62,394 nt of DNA, taken from the IMG/VR virus record IMGVR_UViG_3300035681_000831, positions 1 to 62,394 of that record; one strand, 5' to 3'. The position numbers and the translations under genes were made by a program. Shown in pieces: positions 40,865 to 49,165 of the stretch (within the stretch, counting starts at the first letter, position 1; each line of letters begins with the position of its first letter). Origin of the DNA: a virus. The notes below the pieces were generated by a model. The model was given only the letters and a program-made list of their open reading frames with translations. It had not been told where the DNA came from and did no database searches.

Positions 40865-41590
40865 ATGCTTAATTTTAACGAATATCTGTCTGAATTGAAG
40901 CTGACTCTTCAGTATCATGAAGAACTAAATCCTAAGATTTGGAAGTCACCAGATACGCTTGACCCACAAGTAAAGAAAGCTCTTATAAAGTTTGGGCATG
41001 CTTGGGCAGAATTCGCTAAGATTCCAAAGTCAATGATTCAAGATATCGTTATGACAGGTGGTAATGCCAACTACAATTACACTGGTAAGTCTGACATTGA
41101 CGTTCATCTAATTGTCGATCGTAGTAAATTATTTGATGACGCTAAGTTCGTTGAAGAATATCTACAAGATAAGAAATCCCTCTGGACTTTAACTCATAAT
41201 GTTGATGTGTATGGTTATCCTTTAGAGCCTTATGCTCAGGATGATGATATTAAATACCCAAAAAATCAGGGAGTCTATTCTTTATTGAAAGACGAATGGG
41301 TCAAGAAACCTGTTAAAGTCGACTACGATTTCAAGAATGATCATCTACTAAAACAAAAAGTCTCCCATTATATGCATGCTATCGACCATATGATCAAACA
41401 TCACATGGGAGAAGAGTCTTTCAATAATATGAAAGTTCGATTCAAGAACATGCGTACAGCTTCTCTACAGCAATATGGAGAATTTGGTAGAGAGAACCTT
41501 GTATTCAAAGAGCTACGTAACCGTGGATACATTGACAAGATGAATAAATACGAGGCTTCACTAAAAGATAAAGAGCTCTCCTTAAAATAA
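40865..41590 (+). CDS. Nucleotidyltransferase-like protein, possibly head-packaged
   Basis: 241 residues. The N-terminus MLNFNEYLSELK shares the capsid-targeting-like motif of the 13.9-17.3 kb proteins. TGGNANYNYTGKSDIDVHLIVD is a Pol-beta-type nucleotidyltransferase core (GG...D-x-D), followed by a charged helical half (HYMHAIDHMIKHHMGEE). Possible activities include nucleotide transfer to RNA or protein. Strictly late expression is suggested by the hairpin-promoter upstream, which fits a virion protein. Confidence 0.65.
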   Translation: MLNFNEYLSELKLTLQYHEELNPKIWKSPDTLDPQVKKALIKFGHAWAEFAKIPKSMIQDIVMTGGNANYNYTGKSDIDVHLIVDRSKLFDDAKFVEEYLQDKKSLWTLTHNVDVYGYPLEPYAQDDDIKYPKNQGVYSLLKDEWVKKPVKVDYDFKNDHLLKQKVSHYMHAIDHMIKHHMGEESFNNMKVRFKNMRTASLQQYGEFGRENLVFKELRNRGYIDKMNKYEASLKDKELSLK

Positions 41591-41593
41591 GAG

Positions 41594-41622
41594 TTTACTT
41601 TTTCCAAAAACTTTAGTATAAT
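41594..41622 (+). promoter_or_regulatory. Sigma-70-like promoter
   Basis: TTTACT (41594-41599), 17-base spacer, TATAAT (41617-41622). It opens the glutaredoxin/SpeD/sugar operon. Confidence 0.75.
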
Positions 41623-41648
41623 ATAATCTGTCTAAGATGGAGGTTGTT

Positions 41649-41768
41649 ATGAATATGAGTAGTGATCTAGAATTTATGGTTGAGACAGACATGATCATGC
41701 ACGGATATAATCCCTATAATCCTGTCGATGTTAATACGTATTGGGAGGAATATTTTAATGGCGATTGA
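41649..41768 (+). CDS. Acidic mini-protein, 39 aa
   Basis: ATG at 41649 with GGAGG upstream. The product is acidic and Asn/Tyr rich (starts MNMSSDLEFMVETDM). Its last 11 bases overlap the glutaredoxin start, which suggests coupling. Not recognised. Confidence 0.55.
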   Translation: MNMSSDLEFMVETDMIMHGYNPYNPVDVNTYWEEYFNGD

Positions 41769-42033
41769 GATTTATTCAAAGGATAACTGTTCTTTCTGTG
41801 ACCAGGCTAAGCAGATGCTTCGCATTCACGGTAAGGATTATATCGAGTATAAGCTCGATGAAGATTTTACCCGAGAAGTTCTTCTATCAAAATTCCCAGA
41901 AGCTAAGACCTTTCCTATCATTGTTCTCGATGGTTTCAACATCGGTGGCTTTGATCAGCTAAAGAAGCATCTTACTGAGGAAACAACAGACAACCGAAAA
42001 ATTCTACTAGAAACTGATTATTTTGGAGCTTAA
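41758..42033 (+). CDS. Glutaredoxin
   Basis: 91 residues. IEIYSKDNCSFCDQAKQML holds the CSFC redox motif at residues 11-14 region, TFPIIVLDG the cis-Pro loop, and IGGFDQLKKHL the GG motif. It probably reduces ribonucleotide reductase or other disulfides, as T4 NrdC does. Start ATG 41758 has GGAGG upstream. Confidence 0.9.
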   Translation: MAIEIYSKDNCSFCDQAKQMLRIHGKDYIEYKLDEDFTREVLLSKFPEAKTFPIIVLDGFNIGGFDQLKKHLTEETTDNRKILLETDYFGA

Positions 42034-42035
42034 TT

Positions 42036-42317
42036 ATGGTTATGTATGCGAGAGATACTCTACTACAGGATCTTCGTAAGAATGTAATGTCTGTTCACTT
42101 TACTAAGGTGAACGGCGAAAAGCGAGAGATGCGTTGCACTCTCATGCCTCAGCTTCTTCCACCAAACTATGTCAATGAAGCAGCTGAAGAAAAAGATTTC
42201 CACGAAAAGAACCAAGAGGTTCTTGCAGTGTGGGATGTGATTAAAGGAGGATGGCGTTCATTCCGCATAGACTCCATAGAATATGTTGAAATGTTAGACC
42301 CGTATCAATATATGTAA
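42036..42317 (+). CDS. WYL/SH3-like small protein (DUF2693-like)
   Basis: 93 residues. DLRKNVMSVHFTKVNGEKREMRCTLMP and the closing VWDVIKGGWRSFRIDSIEYVE match a phage family with an Sm/SH3-type fold (DUF2693), found in most T4-like phages. Function unknown; perhaps RNA or protein binding. Confidence 0.72.
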   Translation: MVMYARDTLLQDLRKNVMSVHFTKVNGEKREMRCTLMPQLLPPNYVNEAAEEKDFHEKNQEVLAVWDVIKGGWRSFRIDSIEYVEMLDPYQYM

Positions 42318-42327
42318 GGAGAATTAA

Positions 42328-42690
42328 ATGAACGAAAAGACCTACTGGGGGCATCATCTCATAATTAATGCAGGCGAATGTAACCATTCTACCATCACAG
42401 ATTACAACACAATCTTTCAGTTTGCTAAGCAGCTAGTCAGAGAAATTGACATGGTTGCTTATGGCGAACCACAGATTGTTAAGTTTGGGCATGGAGATAA
42501 GCAGGGCTATACTCTTGTTCAACTTATAGAGACAAGTAATATTTGTGCACACTTTGTTGATGAAACAAATGATGCCTACATTGATGTCTTTTCATGTAAA
42601 CCTTTTGATGAAAAGGTAGTGATTAATTTAGTAAAAACTTTCTTTGAAGCAAAGAAGTTCGAAACAATGTTTATTGACAGACAAGCATGA
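42328..42690 (+). CDS. speD: S-adenosylmethionine decarboxylase (SpeD-like)
   Basis: 120 residues, the length of bacterial SpeD. HHLIINAGEC near the start, and LIETSNICAHFVDETNDAYIDVFSCKPFD give the processing site (Glu-Thr-Ser; the Ser forms the pyruvoyl group) and the catalytic Cys. It makes decarboxylated SAM for spermidine synthesis. SpeD is a known auxiliary gene of T4-like cyanophages. Polyamines could aid DNA packing. Confidence 0.82.
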   Translation: MNEKTYWGHHLIINAGECNHSTITDYNTIFQFAKQLVREIDMVAYGEPQIVKFGHGDKQGYTLVQLIETSNICAHFVDETNDAYIDVFSCKPFDEKVVINLVKTFFEAKKFETMFIDRQA

Positions 42691-42697
42691 GGATTAA

Positions 42698-43532
42698 ATG
42701 GTTGATGTGATTTGGTCTGATTTCGATCCGGAATCAGAATATTCTTTGAAACAACGTGAAGCTAAAGCAATAAACGGTCCAGAATATTGGCCAACAATGC
42801 GGGAAGTGTTTAAGCACGATTGTGCTACACTCCCGCTAAATCGTTTTAGATTATGGGCTTCTTGCCACAACGTTCCTTTCATTACACAGTATAGAACTTC
42901 TCGTTTTCTTGGCGAGGCTTTCTATCATGCTGCTCGTGATCCTGAGATTGCAGAAGCACTAGAGGAAAATTGGATTGGCGCTCCGGAGCATATCCAAAAC
43001 GCTCTAAGAGTTTCTTCTGACTTTAATACATCAATGCAGCGTATTCAAGATATTGCTCATCTTTGTATCACTGGTTTTGCTAAACAACTAAAGGAAATGG
43101 AATCAATCGTTGAGATTGGTGCAGGATATGGAGACATGTGTTCCGTTGTTCATGCTCTTGGTTTCAAAGGTAAGTATACCATTGTTGATATTCCTGAAAC
43201 TCAGCCAATTCAGGCACACTATCTTGGTAAGCAGGGTATTACTCCTAATTGGTCGTTCGAAGATGACAATGTAACTCATGCTGACCTTGTTATTGCTACA
43301 TGGTCATTGTCGGAAACTCCAGTCGAGTATCGTAATGTGTTAATGCCAAAGATTGACAAATCTAAAAAATTGGCTTATACTAGCACAGTCGGAAGTTTTT
43401 GGGTTTAAGGTAAACGATGATTACTTTAATAATTTCTTCCTAGATAAGAATGTAGAAAAGATTCCATTGATCAGCAATGGTCTTGATGTTTGGGATGGAG
43501 GAAATATGTATTATGTTGTACGGAGCGAGTAA
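42698..43532 (+). CDS. Sugar O-methyltransferase-like protein with an apparent +1 frameshift
   Basis: The open frame 42698-43408 has a SAM-binding SIVEIGAGYGDMCSVV and YTIVDIPETQPIQAHYL, as in putative sugar O-methyltransferases. It stops after GSFWV at a TTTTT run (43396-43400). In the +1 frame the protein continues as VNDDYFNNFFLDKN...MYYVVRSE to a stop at 43530-43532, the usual ending of this family. Removing one T from the run would join them. So it is a real frameshift mutation, a programmed event, or a sequence error. It opens the sugar operon and would methylate the sugar product. Confidence 0.7.
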
Positions 43533-44016
43533 GTTTACAGGTTACGCAGTACCAGAACAATGTTATACTGCTAACTCTACTGAAAAGTGGAGACCAAACA
43601 TTGGTATTACGTTCGGCACGTTTGATCTATTTCATGCTGGGCATACGACTATGCTTCAGCATTGTAAGACACAGTGCGATCAGCTGATCGTAGGGTTACA
43701 ATCTGATCCTACGATTGATCGTCCGGATAGTAAGAACAAACCAATTCAATCATTGTTTGAAAGATATGCACAACTCGATGCTTGTCGTTGGGTTGATGCA
43801 ATTATTCCTTATGACACTGAAGATGACCTACTCAACATACTAAGTATTGGTGAGTTCAGGAAACGATTTATCGGCGAGGAATATAAAGGTCATTATATCC
43901 ACGGCGAAGATATATGTAAGTCAAGAAATATAGAAATTGTTTTCATTGAACGTAAGCATTTTTATTCATCTAGTGAATTGAGACAGAGGGTTTCATATAA
44001 TGAGTCACACAGATAA
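43513..44016 (+). CDS. Cytidylyltransferase-like sugar-phosphate nucleotidyltransferase (TagD/RfaE-C type)
   Basis: 167 residues from ATG 43513. GITFGTFDLFHAGHTTML has the HxGH motif (HAGH), and YSSSELRQRV at the end is the counterpart of the second (ISSTxIR) motif. This family joins CTP or ATP to glycerol-3-phosphate, ethanolamine phosphate or heptose-1-phosphate. With GmhA, GmhB and HddA genes adjacent, heptose-1-phosphate is the likely substrate; the nucleotide (CTP, ATP) cannot be told by eye. Overlaps both neighbours. Confidence 0.8.
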   Translation: MLYGASKFTGYAVPEQCYTANSTEKWRPNIGITFGTFDLFHAGHTTMLQHCKTQCDQLIVGLQSDPTIDRPDSKNKPIQSLFERYAQLDACRWVDAIIPYDTEDDLLNILSIGEFRKRFIGEEYKGHYIHGEDICKSRNIEIVFIERKHFYSSSELRQRVSYNESHR

Positions 44017-44584
44017 TTATTTCAATGAAGTTGTTACGATTGCTCAGACTATCGATACAGTCAAGATCGACATACTGGCGCAGAAACTTAAAGACGTTCG
44101 GGAAAGTGGTGGCCGTGTATTTGTGCTTGGCGTTGGTGGTTCTGCTGGTAACGCTTCCCATATGGTTAACGATCTTCGAAAGCTATGCGGTATCCAATCA
44201 TATTGTCCTACCGACAACGTTCCGGAACTCACAGCGAGAACAAATGATGAAGGATTCGATACAGTCTTCGAAGAGTATCTCCGAGTAAGCAGACTTAGTC
44301 CTTTTGATGCTATCTTTGTTCTATCCGTTGGTGGTGGTAACAAAGCAAAGAATGTTTCAGTAGGTCTATGTAATGCTATTGATCTTGCTGACGAAGTTGG
44401 AGCTCAGGTGTTTGGTATTGTTGGTAAGAATGATGGATATACTTACAAGATGGGCAACTGTGTTGTTTGTATTCCTGCTGTTGACAATACAAGAATCACT
44501 CCTCACTCAGAAGCATTCCAAGGCGTAGTCTGGCATTGCTTAGTTTCTAATCCAATCCTACAGAAGAATGCAACCAAATGGTAA
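44000..44584 (+). CDS. gmhA: Sedoheptulose 7-phosphate isomerase GmhA-like (SIS domain)
   Basis: 194 residues, the GmhA length. GVGGSAGNASHMVNDLRK is the SIS sugar-phosphate loop; TDNVPELTARTNDEGFDTVFEEYL and SVGGGNKAKNVS follow the GmhA pattern, including the active-site Glu/Asp region; HSEAFQGVVWHCL carries the C-terminal His/Glu. It turns sedoheptulose 7-phosphate into glycero-manno-heptose 7-phosphate. Overlaps the preceding and following genes. Confidence 0.9.
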   Translation: MSHTDNYFNEVVTIAQTIDTVKIDILAQKLKDVRESGGRVFVLGVGGSAGNASHMVNDLRKLCGIQSYCPTDNVPELTARTNDEGFDTVFEEYLRVSRLSPFDAIFVLSVGGGNKAKNVSVGLCNAIDLADEVGAQVFGIVGKNDGYTYKMGNCVVCIPAVDNTRITPHSEAFQGVVWHCLVSNPILQKNATKW

Positions 44585-45120
44585 AAGCGATTTTCCTTGA
44601 TCGTGATGGCACGCTCAATGAGCTAGTCCATGGCAGAGATAATCCAAAGCATGTTTGTCCTTGGTATTTCTCAGAGTTTAATTACATTGATGGTGTAGAG
44701 GAAGCTATTAAAGGTTTAAGATCTCTTGGGTTTTCTCTACACGTTGTAACTAATCAGCCAGACGTTGATGATGGATATACAACCGAAGATACAATGAATG
44801 TTATTCATCAGTGTCTTAAGAATGATTTAAAGGTTGATACAATTCAGGCAGCAAGAACACGTGGAACTGAAGAGTATAAACCTAATCCTGGTATGTTGAA
44901 TAAGATCATCAAAGAATGGCACGTTACTAAGGAACGTAGCTGGATGATTGGTGATACATGGCGTGACGTTGTTGCTGGCAACCGTGCCGGAGTAAAGACT
45001 ATATACCTTGGTGATATATATTCCGCTCCTTCCGAATGGCAACAAATCAAGCCAGACTTTTATGCAAAGAATCTTTTGGAAGCAGTTAACATTATTCAAC
45101 AGAATGTAGGTGGCGAATGA
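44578..45120 (+). CDS. gmhB: Heptose bisphosphate phosphatase GmhB-like (HAD family)
   Basis: 180 residues. IFLDRDGTLNEL is the HAD nucleophile motif, VVTNQPDV motif II, KPNPGML the Lys motif III and MIGDTWRDVVAGNRAGVKT motif IV. It removes the 7-phosphate from heptose-1,7-bisphosphate. The zinc-site cysteines of E. coli GmhB are not all present, so the metal site may differ. It overlaps gmhA by seven bases and the transaldolase gene by four. Confidence 0.88.
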   Translation: MVKAIFLDRDGTLNELVHGRDNPKHVCPWYFSEFNYIDGVEEAIKGLRSLGFSLHVVTNQPDVDDGYTTEDTMNVIHQCLKNDLKVDTIQAARTRGTEEYKPNPGMLNKIIKEWHVTKERSWMIGDTWRDVVAGNRAGVKTIYLGDIYSAPSEWQQIKPDFYAKNLLEAVNIIQQNVGGE

Positions 45121-45875
45121 TTGAAGTATATGCAGATGGTGCAGACTTTGAAGGTATTATGAAGGCTGCAGAGAATCCAAGAGTTACTGGGTTCACAACC
45201 AACCCAACCCTAATGCGGCAAGCTGGTATTGATAACTACGAATTGTTCGCTAAGAACACGATTCGTTCTCTTGCTGAGAAACGTCCAGGAACTAATATCT
45301 CTCTAGAAGTATTTGCTGATGATACAGATAACATGTATCTTCAGGCAAAGAAGATTGCTTCATGGGGAACAGAATGTAACTACGACGTATTCGTAAAGAT
45401 CCCTGTTACAAATACAAAGGGCGAAGACAATTACGGTTTGATTCGTTTGCTTAATGAAGAAGGCGTAAAGGTAAATGTTACTGCTGTCTTTACTCCCAAG
45501 CAGACGCAGAATATTCTAGAGAACATTACCAACCCAGATGTTCCTGTTATAATTTCTATCTTTGCTGGTCGTATTGCTGATACTCTACGTGATCCAGTTG
45601 TATGGACAAAGCAGTGTATCGGCGAAGCAATGGATAAGCCGGAAGAGTTTAATAAGATCAAGTTCCTTTGGGCTTCTTGTCGTGAGATCTATCATCTACA
45701 TATGGCAGAGTCTGCTGGTTGTCATATTATTACTATGCTCCACGATCAGATTAAGAAACTGAATCTAGAAGGTAAGGATCTAGAAGAATTTTCTAGAGAA
45801 ACTGTTCAAATGTTTTATAATGATGCCCAGGCATCTGGGTATAGGATTGAGGTAGGTTATAATGAAGGGTTTTGA
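45117..45875 (+). CDS. tal: Transaldolase
   Basis: 252 residues. TTNPTLMRQAG is the family's TNPxL motif near the N-terminus and YDVFVKIPVTN carries the Schiff-base Lys94. VTAVFTPKQT, ISIFAGRIAD and FLWASCREIYH follow. It exchanges a three-carbon unit between sugar phosphates and, by doing so, can form sedoheptulose 7-phosphate, the substrate of GmhA. Phage transaldolases are known in cyanophages, but this one sits inside a heptose operon, which suggests precursor supply. Confidence 0.92.
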   Translation: MIEVYADGADFEGIMKAAENPRVTGFTTNPTLMRQAGIDNYELFAKNTIRSLAEKRPGTNISLEVFADDTDNMYLQAKKIASWGTECNYDVFVKIPVTNTKGEDNYGLIRLLNEEGVKVNVTAVFTPKQTQNILENITNPDVPVIISIFAGRIADTLRDPVVWTKQCIGEAMDKPEEFNKIKFLWASCREIYHLHMAESAGCHIITMLHDQIKKLNLEGKDLEEFSRETVQMFYNDAQASGYRIEVGYNEGF

Positions 45876-46866
45876 AGAAAACGAAATTTCTGCTAAGGCT
45901 CAGGGTGGTACTGAGATTGCCAAGCGTAAGCTGGCAGAAATTCTAGATCAAGATTTACTTGAACAGTGTCAGATCATTTGTTCACGTGAAAGAAATCTAG
46001 ACGAATCTAAGATTCGAATCTTTTGGTGTCATGATATGCCAGAAGATCCGGAGTCTGCTAAGTTTAGAGACACAGATTGGCGTGATAAGTTTCATAAGTT
46101 TGTATTCATTTCTAACTGGCAGTTCCAGCGTTACCAGGGAATGCATGGTATTCCTATGGACAGCAAGTGTATAATTCTAGAGTCAGGTATTGAACCAGCG
46201 CCAGAAACTTGCTTAGAGAAATCATATGATGATAAGATCAGACTAGTATATACTTCTACACCACAACGTGGTCTAGAAATTCTAGTTCCTGTGTTTGAAT
46301 TTCTAAATGAAAATCAGGATGACATTCATCTAGATGTATTCTCTTCATTCAAGATCTATGGTTGGGATGATTACGATAAGCAGTTTGAACCGTTGTATGA
46401 TCAAATTCGCAACAACCCAAATATGACGTATCATGGTTTCGTTCCTAATACTGAATTGAAGGAATATCTTAACAAAGCTCATATCTTTGCTTATCCTTCT
46501 ATTTGGCCAGAGACTTCTTGTCGTGCTATGCTAGAAGCAATGTCAGCTGGATTGGTTTGCGTTCATCCTAACCTTGGCGCTCTTCCAGAAACTTCTGGTG
46601 CTTTGAATGTTATGTATCAGTTTGATATGGACAAGAACATGCATGGAAGCATTTTTGCTGGTAATCTTAATGCAGCAATTGAGCTTGTTCGCCAGAAGAA
46701 GCAGGATAATATGATTAGATTCAACAAGACTTATGTTGACTCTCGTTATAATATTGATTTCATTAAGAGCAAATGGGACTTTATGTTAAGGGATCTAGTT
46801 AAGAAATATCCTGACGCAGAGTCAAGAAAGTTCCCAGAAGCAATGTTTACCTACAAGACGAGCTAA
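45862..46866 (+). CDS. Glycosyltransferase, GT4-like
   Basis: 334 residues. A C-terminal GT-B half with RLVYTSTPQRGLEILVPVFEF, YHGFVPNTELKEYLNKAHIFAYPSIWPETSCRAMLEAMSAGL-type donor site (the E-x7-E pattern in ETSCRAMLEA), and VHPNLGALPE. The N-terminal half is short (about 110 residues) and starts KGFEENEISAKAQGGTE. It could move the activated heptose to phage DNA, a virion protein or the host surface. Overlaps the transaldolase gene by 14 bases. Confidence 0.82.
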   Translation: MKGFEENEISAKAQGGTEIAKRKLAEILDQDLLEQCQIICSRERNLDESKIRIFWCHDMPEDPESAKFRDTDWRDKFHKFVFISNWQFQRYQGMHGIPMDSKCIILESGIEPAPETCLEKSYDDKIRLVYTSTPQRGLEILVPVFEFLNENQDDIHLDVFSSFKIYGWDDYDKQFEPLYDQIRNNPNMTYHGFVPNTELKEYLNKAHIFAYPSIWPETSCRAMLEAMSAGLVCVHPNLGALPETSGALNVMYQFDMDKNMHGSIFAGNLNAAIELVRQKKQDNMIRFNKTYVDSRYNIDFIKSKWDFMLRDLVKKYPDAESRKFPEAMFTYKTS

Positions 46867-46869
46867 ACA

Positions 46870-47859
46870 ATGATTGTTACAAAAACTCCACTACGTGTTT
46901 CGTTTTTTAGTGGCGGTAGCGATATGCCATCCTTCTATGAACAGGAGGATGGCGCCGCCCTTTCTGTTACTATCAATAAGTTCATTTATGTATTTGCGCA
47001 CAAGGTTCCGCATATGGGCGTGCGTTGTATGTATGATGATGTTGAAGAACAACATGACATTGAACAAATGCAGCATGCAATTACTCGTGAGACTCTAAAG
47101 TATTATAACATTACAAAGGAGATTACGGTTGCGTCCATTTCAGATATTGTTTCTAAGGGTTCTGGGCTCGGTAGTTCTTCTGCTTTTACTGTGGGTCTTG
47201 TCAAAGCTCTATCCACTACAAAGTATGATAACAGCACTCGTAAGTATGTAGCAGATATTGCTTGTCAAATCGAAATGGAAAAGTGCGGCTATCCTGTTGG
47301 TAAGCAGGATCAGTATGCTGCAGCGTTTGGTGGCATGAATCTATTTCGTTTCAAAAGAAATGGCGAAGTTGAAATAGAAGAAATGAGACTAACCAACCCG
47401 CATGTTAGTGCTCTCGAAAAGAATCTATTGCTTGTATATTCTGGCCGTGGTAGAGATGCTAATAACATTCTACAGAAGCAACAGAAGGCAATGCTCGATA
47501 TTGATAAGTTTAATAAAGTTAAACGGTCAAGAGATAAGGCGTTCGAAGCAGTAGATCTAATTCATAAAGGAAAGATCGACGACTTCGGTAGACTACTTCA
47601 CGAATCTTGGTTGGACAAGAAAGGCGTTTGCGAAGAGATTACACAGGACTACTTTGATAAGATCTATGAGACTGCTATGGAGGGCGGAGCTCTCGGCGGT
47701 AAACTACTAGGCGCTGGTGGTGGAGGATTCTTTATCTTCTACGTTCCGGAAAAAGATCGTGCCTCTGTCGAATGGGGTATCATGAATCTTCATAAAGAAT
47801 GTCGTATCTATGACTTCGAATTCTATGGCTCGGGTTCTCATATGGTCTACCAGAACTAA
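46870..47859 (+). CDS. hddA: GHMP kinase, D-glycero-alpha-manno-heptose 7-phosphate kinase HddA-like
   Basis: 329 residues, as in HddA. TPLRVSFFSGGSDMPSFYE at the start, the GHMP ATP loop GSGLGSSSAFTVGLV, QDQYAAAFGGMN, and the C-terminal GGKLLGAGGGGFFIFY. It adds phosphate to C1 of heptose 7-phosphate. HddA belongs to the GDP-heptose branch; HddC is missing and a TagD-like enzyme takes its place, which is unusual. Last gene of the operon. Confidence 0.9.
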   Translation: MIVTKTPLRVSFFSGGSDMPSFYEQEDGAALSVTINKFIYVFAHKVPHMGVRCMYDDVEEQHDIEQMQHAITRETLKYYNITKEITVASISDIVSKGSGLGSSSAFTVGLVKALSTTKYDNSTRKYVADIACQIEMEKCGYPVGKQDQYAAAFGGMNLFRFKRNGEVEIEEMRLTNPHVSALEKNLLLVYSGRGRDANNILQKQQKAMLDIDKFNKVKRSRDKAFEAVDLIHKGKIDDFGRLLHESWLDKKGVCEEITQDYFDKIYETAMEGGALGGKLLGAGGGGFFIFYVPEKDRASVEWGIMNLHKECRIYDFEFYGSGSHMVYQN

Positions 47860-47865
47860 ATACTA

Positions 47866-47894
47866 TTGACTTTTTTGAAATTATAAGGTAATAT
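47866..47894 (+). promoter_or_regulatory. Sigma-70-like promoter giving a possible leaderless mRNA
   Basis: TTGACT (47866-47871), 17-base spacer, TAATAT (47889-47894) preceded by GG. The ATG of the next gene is at 47901, about where transcription should start. Confidence 0.65.
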
Positions 47895-47900
47895 AATAAT

Positions 47901-48290
47901 ATGAGTTCTAATAATATCGTGAGTTTTCCCAAAGGGAAAACAGCAAATAGAGACATTACTATCGAAGATATCCAGCACAATATGGATATGATGAGGCATT
48001 ATCATATCCAAGAAACAATCCAAAACCTTGTTCCAATGATTTTTAATCAGTTAGATATCGCTGGTTTTGGATTGATCGAAGATGATGTTGATCTAGATGT
48101 TAAGGATGGCGCATTAATAGTCGAAGCATTACGTTCGTTGATGTTAAAGCACTATGACATGCATCATCCTTTTCAGCAGGTAGCAGAAGCAATCTTTATT
48201 CCGCACCCAAAAGAAGAAGGGGCGTTTAAGATTGTTGATAAGTTGGAATTAGAACTAGATCCAATTGGCGAAACCGAAGAAACCGAATAG
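47901..48290 (+). CDS. Conserved hypothetical protein, 129 aa
   Basis: Begins MSSNNIVSFPKGKTANRD. The region LVPMIFNQLDIAGFGLIEDD and ALIVEALRSLMLKHYDMHHPFQQVAEAIF resembles a helical protein next to RNase H in T4-like marine phages. Function unknown. No good ribosome site precedes the ATG, consistent with a leaderless start from the promoter at 47866. Confidence 0.65.
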   Translation: MSSNNIVSFPKGKTANRDITIEDIQHNMDMMRHYHIQETIQNLVPMIFNQLDIAGFGLIEDDVDLDVKDGALIVEALRSLMLKHYDMHHPFQQVAEAIFIPHPKEEGAFKIVDKLELELDPIGETEETE

Positions 48291-48298
48291 GTGAAATT

Positions 48299-49156
48299 GT
48301 GATTATTGTTGACTTGAATCAGGTCATGTTGTCTAATCTTCTCATGCAACTTGGCAACCATACCAATGCACAGCTTGAAGAAAATATGGTTCGCCATATG
48401 ATCCTAAACTCTCTCCGTTCATATAAAGTAAAGTTCGGAGATGAATTTGGCGAAATGATTATTGCCTGTGATAATACTAATTACTGGCGTAAACAAATCT
48501 TCCCTTATTATAAAGCCAACCGTAAGAAGAATCTTGAATCTTCTGAATTGGATTGGAAAGCACTGTTCGAATGTCTTAATAAGATTCGTGCAGAACTCAA
48601 AGAGTATTTTCCCTACCGAGTTATCGACGTTGAGTCAGCAGAAGCTGATGATGTTATTTCTACGCTTGTCTCTAAGTTCGGCTCAGAACTAAATACTGGT
48701 GAGAAAATCCTAATTCTATCAGGCGATAAAGATTTCATTCAGTTGCACGTATATTCTAACGTAAAACAGTATGATCCCACCCGTAAGAAATGGGTCTCGC
48801 ACGAAGATCCGGAAAGATATCTTCACGAACATATCCTAAAGGGAGATGCTGGCGATGGCGTTCCTAATGTTCTTTCTCCTGATAATGTTTTTGTTGTGGG
48901 TGATCGCCAAAGACCCCTAACAGCAAAGAAGATGGAAAAGATTATGGGCACTGATCTGGAAGAAATGGATACAATTACTGCCCGTAACTATTCTCGTAAC
49001 GCACGGTTGATTGATCTTAGTTTCACGCCAGATACTATTCGTGAAAAGGTTATGGAACAATTCGATTCACAAACAAACCGTGATCGTAGCAAACTACTTA
49101 ATTACTTTATAGCAAACAAACTCAAAAACCTTACTGATCATTTGAGTGAATTTTAG
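48299..49156 (+). CDS. rnh: RNase H / 5'-3' exonuclease, T4 Rnh type
   Basis: 285 residues (T4 RNase H has 305). MIIVDLNQVMLSNLL has the first Asp; MIIACDNTNYWRKQIFPYYKANR the second; VESAEADDVI and LILSGDKDFIQL the acidic metal sites; and VKQYDP...LKGDAGDGVPNVL the H3TH-type loop. It removes RNA primers and flaps on the lagging strand. Starts with GTG at 48299. Confidence 0.9.
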   Translation: MIIVDLNQVMLSNLLMQLGNHTNAQLEENMVRHMILNSLRSYKVKFGDEFGEMIIACDNTNYWRKQIFPYYKANRKKNLESSELDWKALFECLNKIRAELKEYFPYRVIDVESAEADDVISTLVSKFGSELNTGEKILILSGDKDFIQLHVYSNVKQYDPTRKKWVSHEDPERYLHEHILKGDAGDGVPNVLSPDNVFVVGDRQRPLTAKKMEKIMGTDLEEMDTITARNYSRNARLIDLSFTPDTIREKVMEQFDSQTNRDRSKLLNYFIANKLKNLTDHLSEF

Positions 49157-49165
49157 GAGATAATA

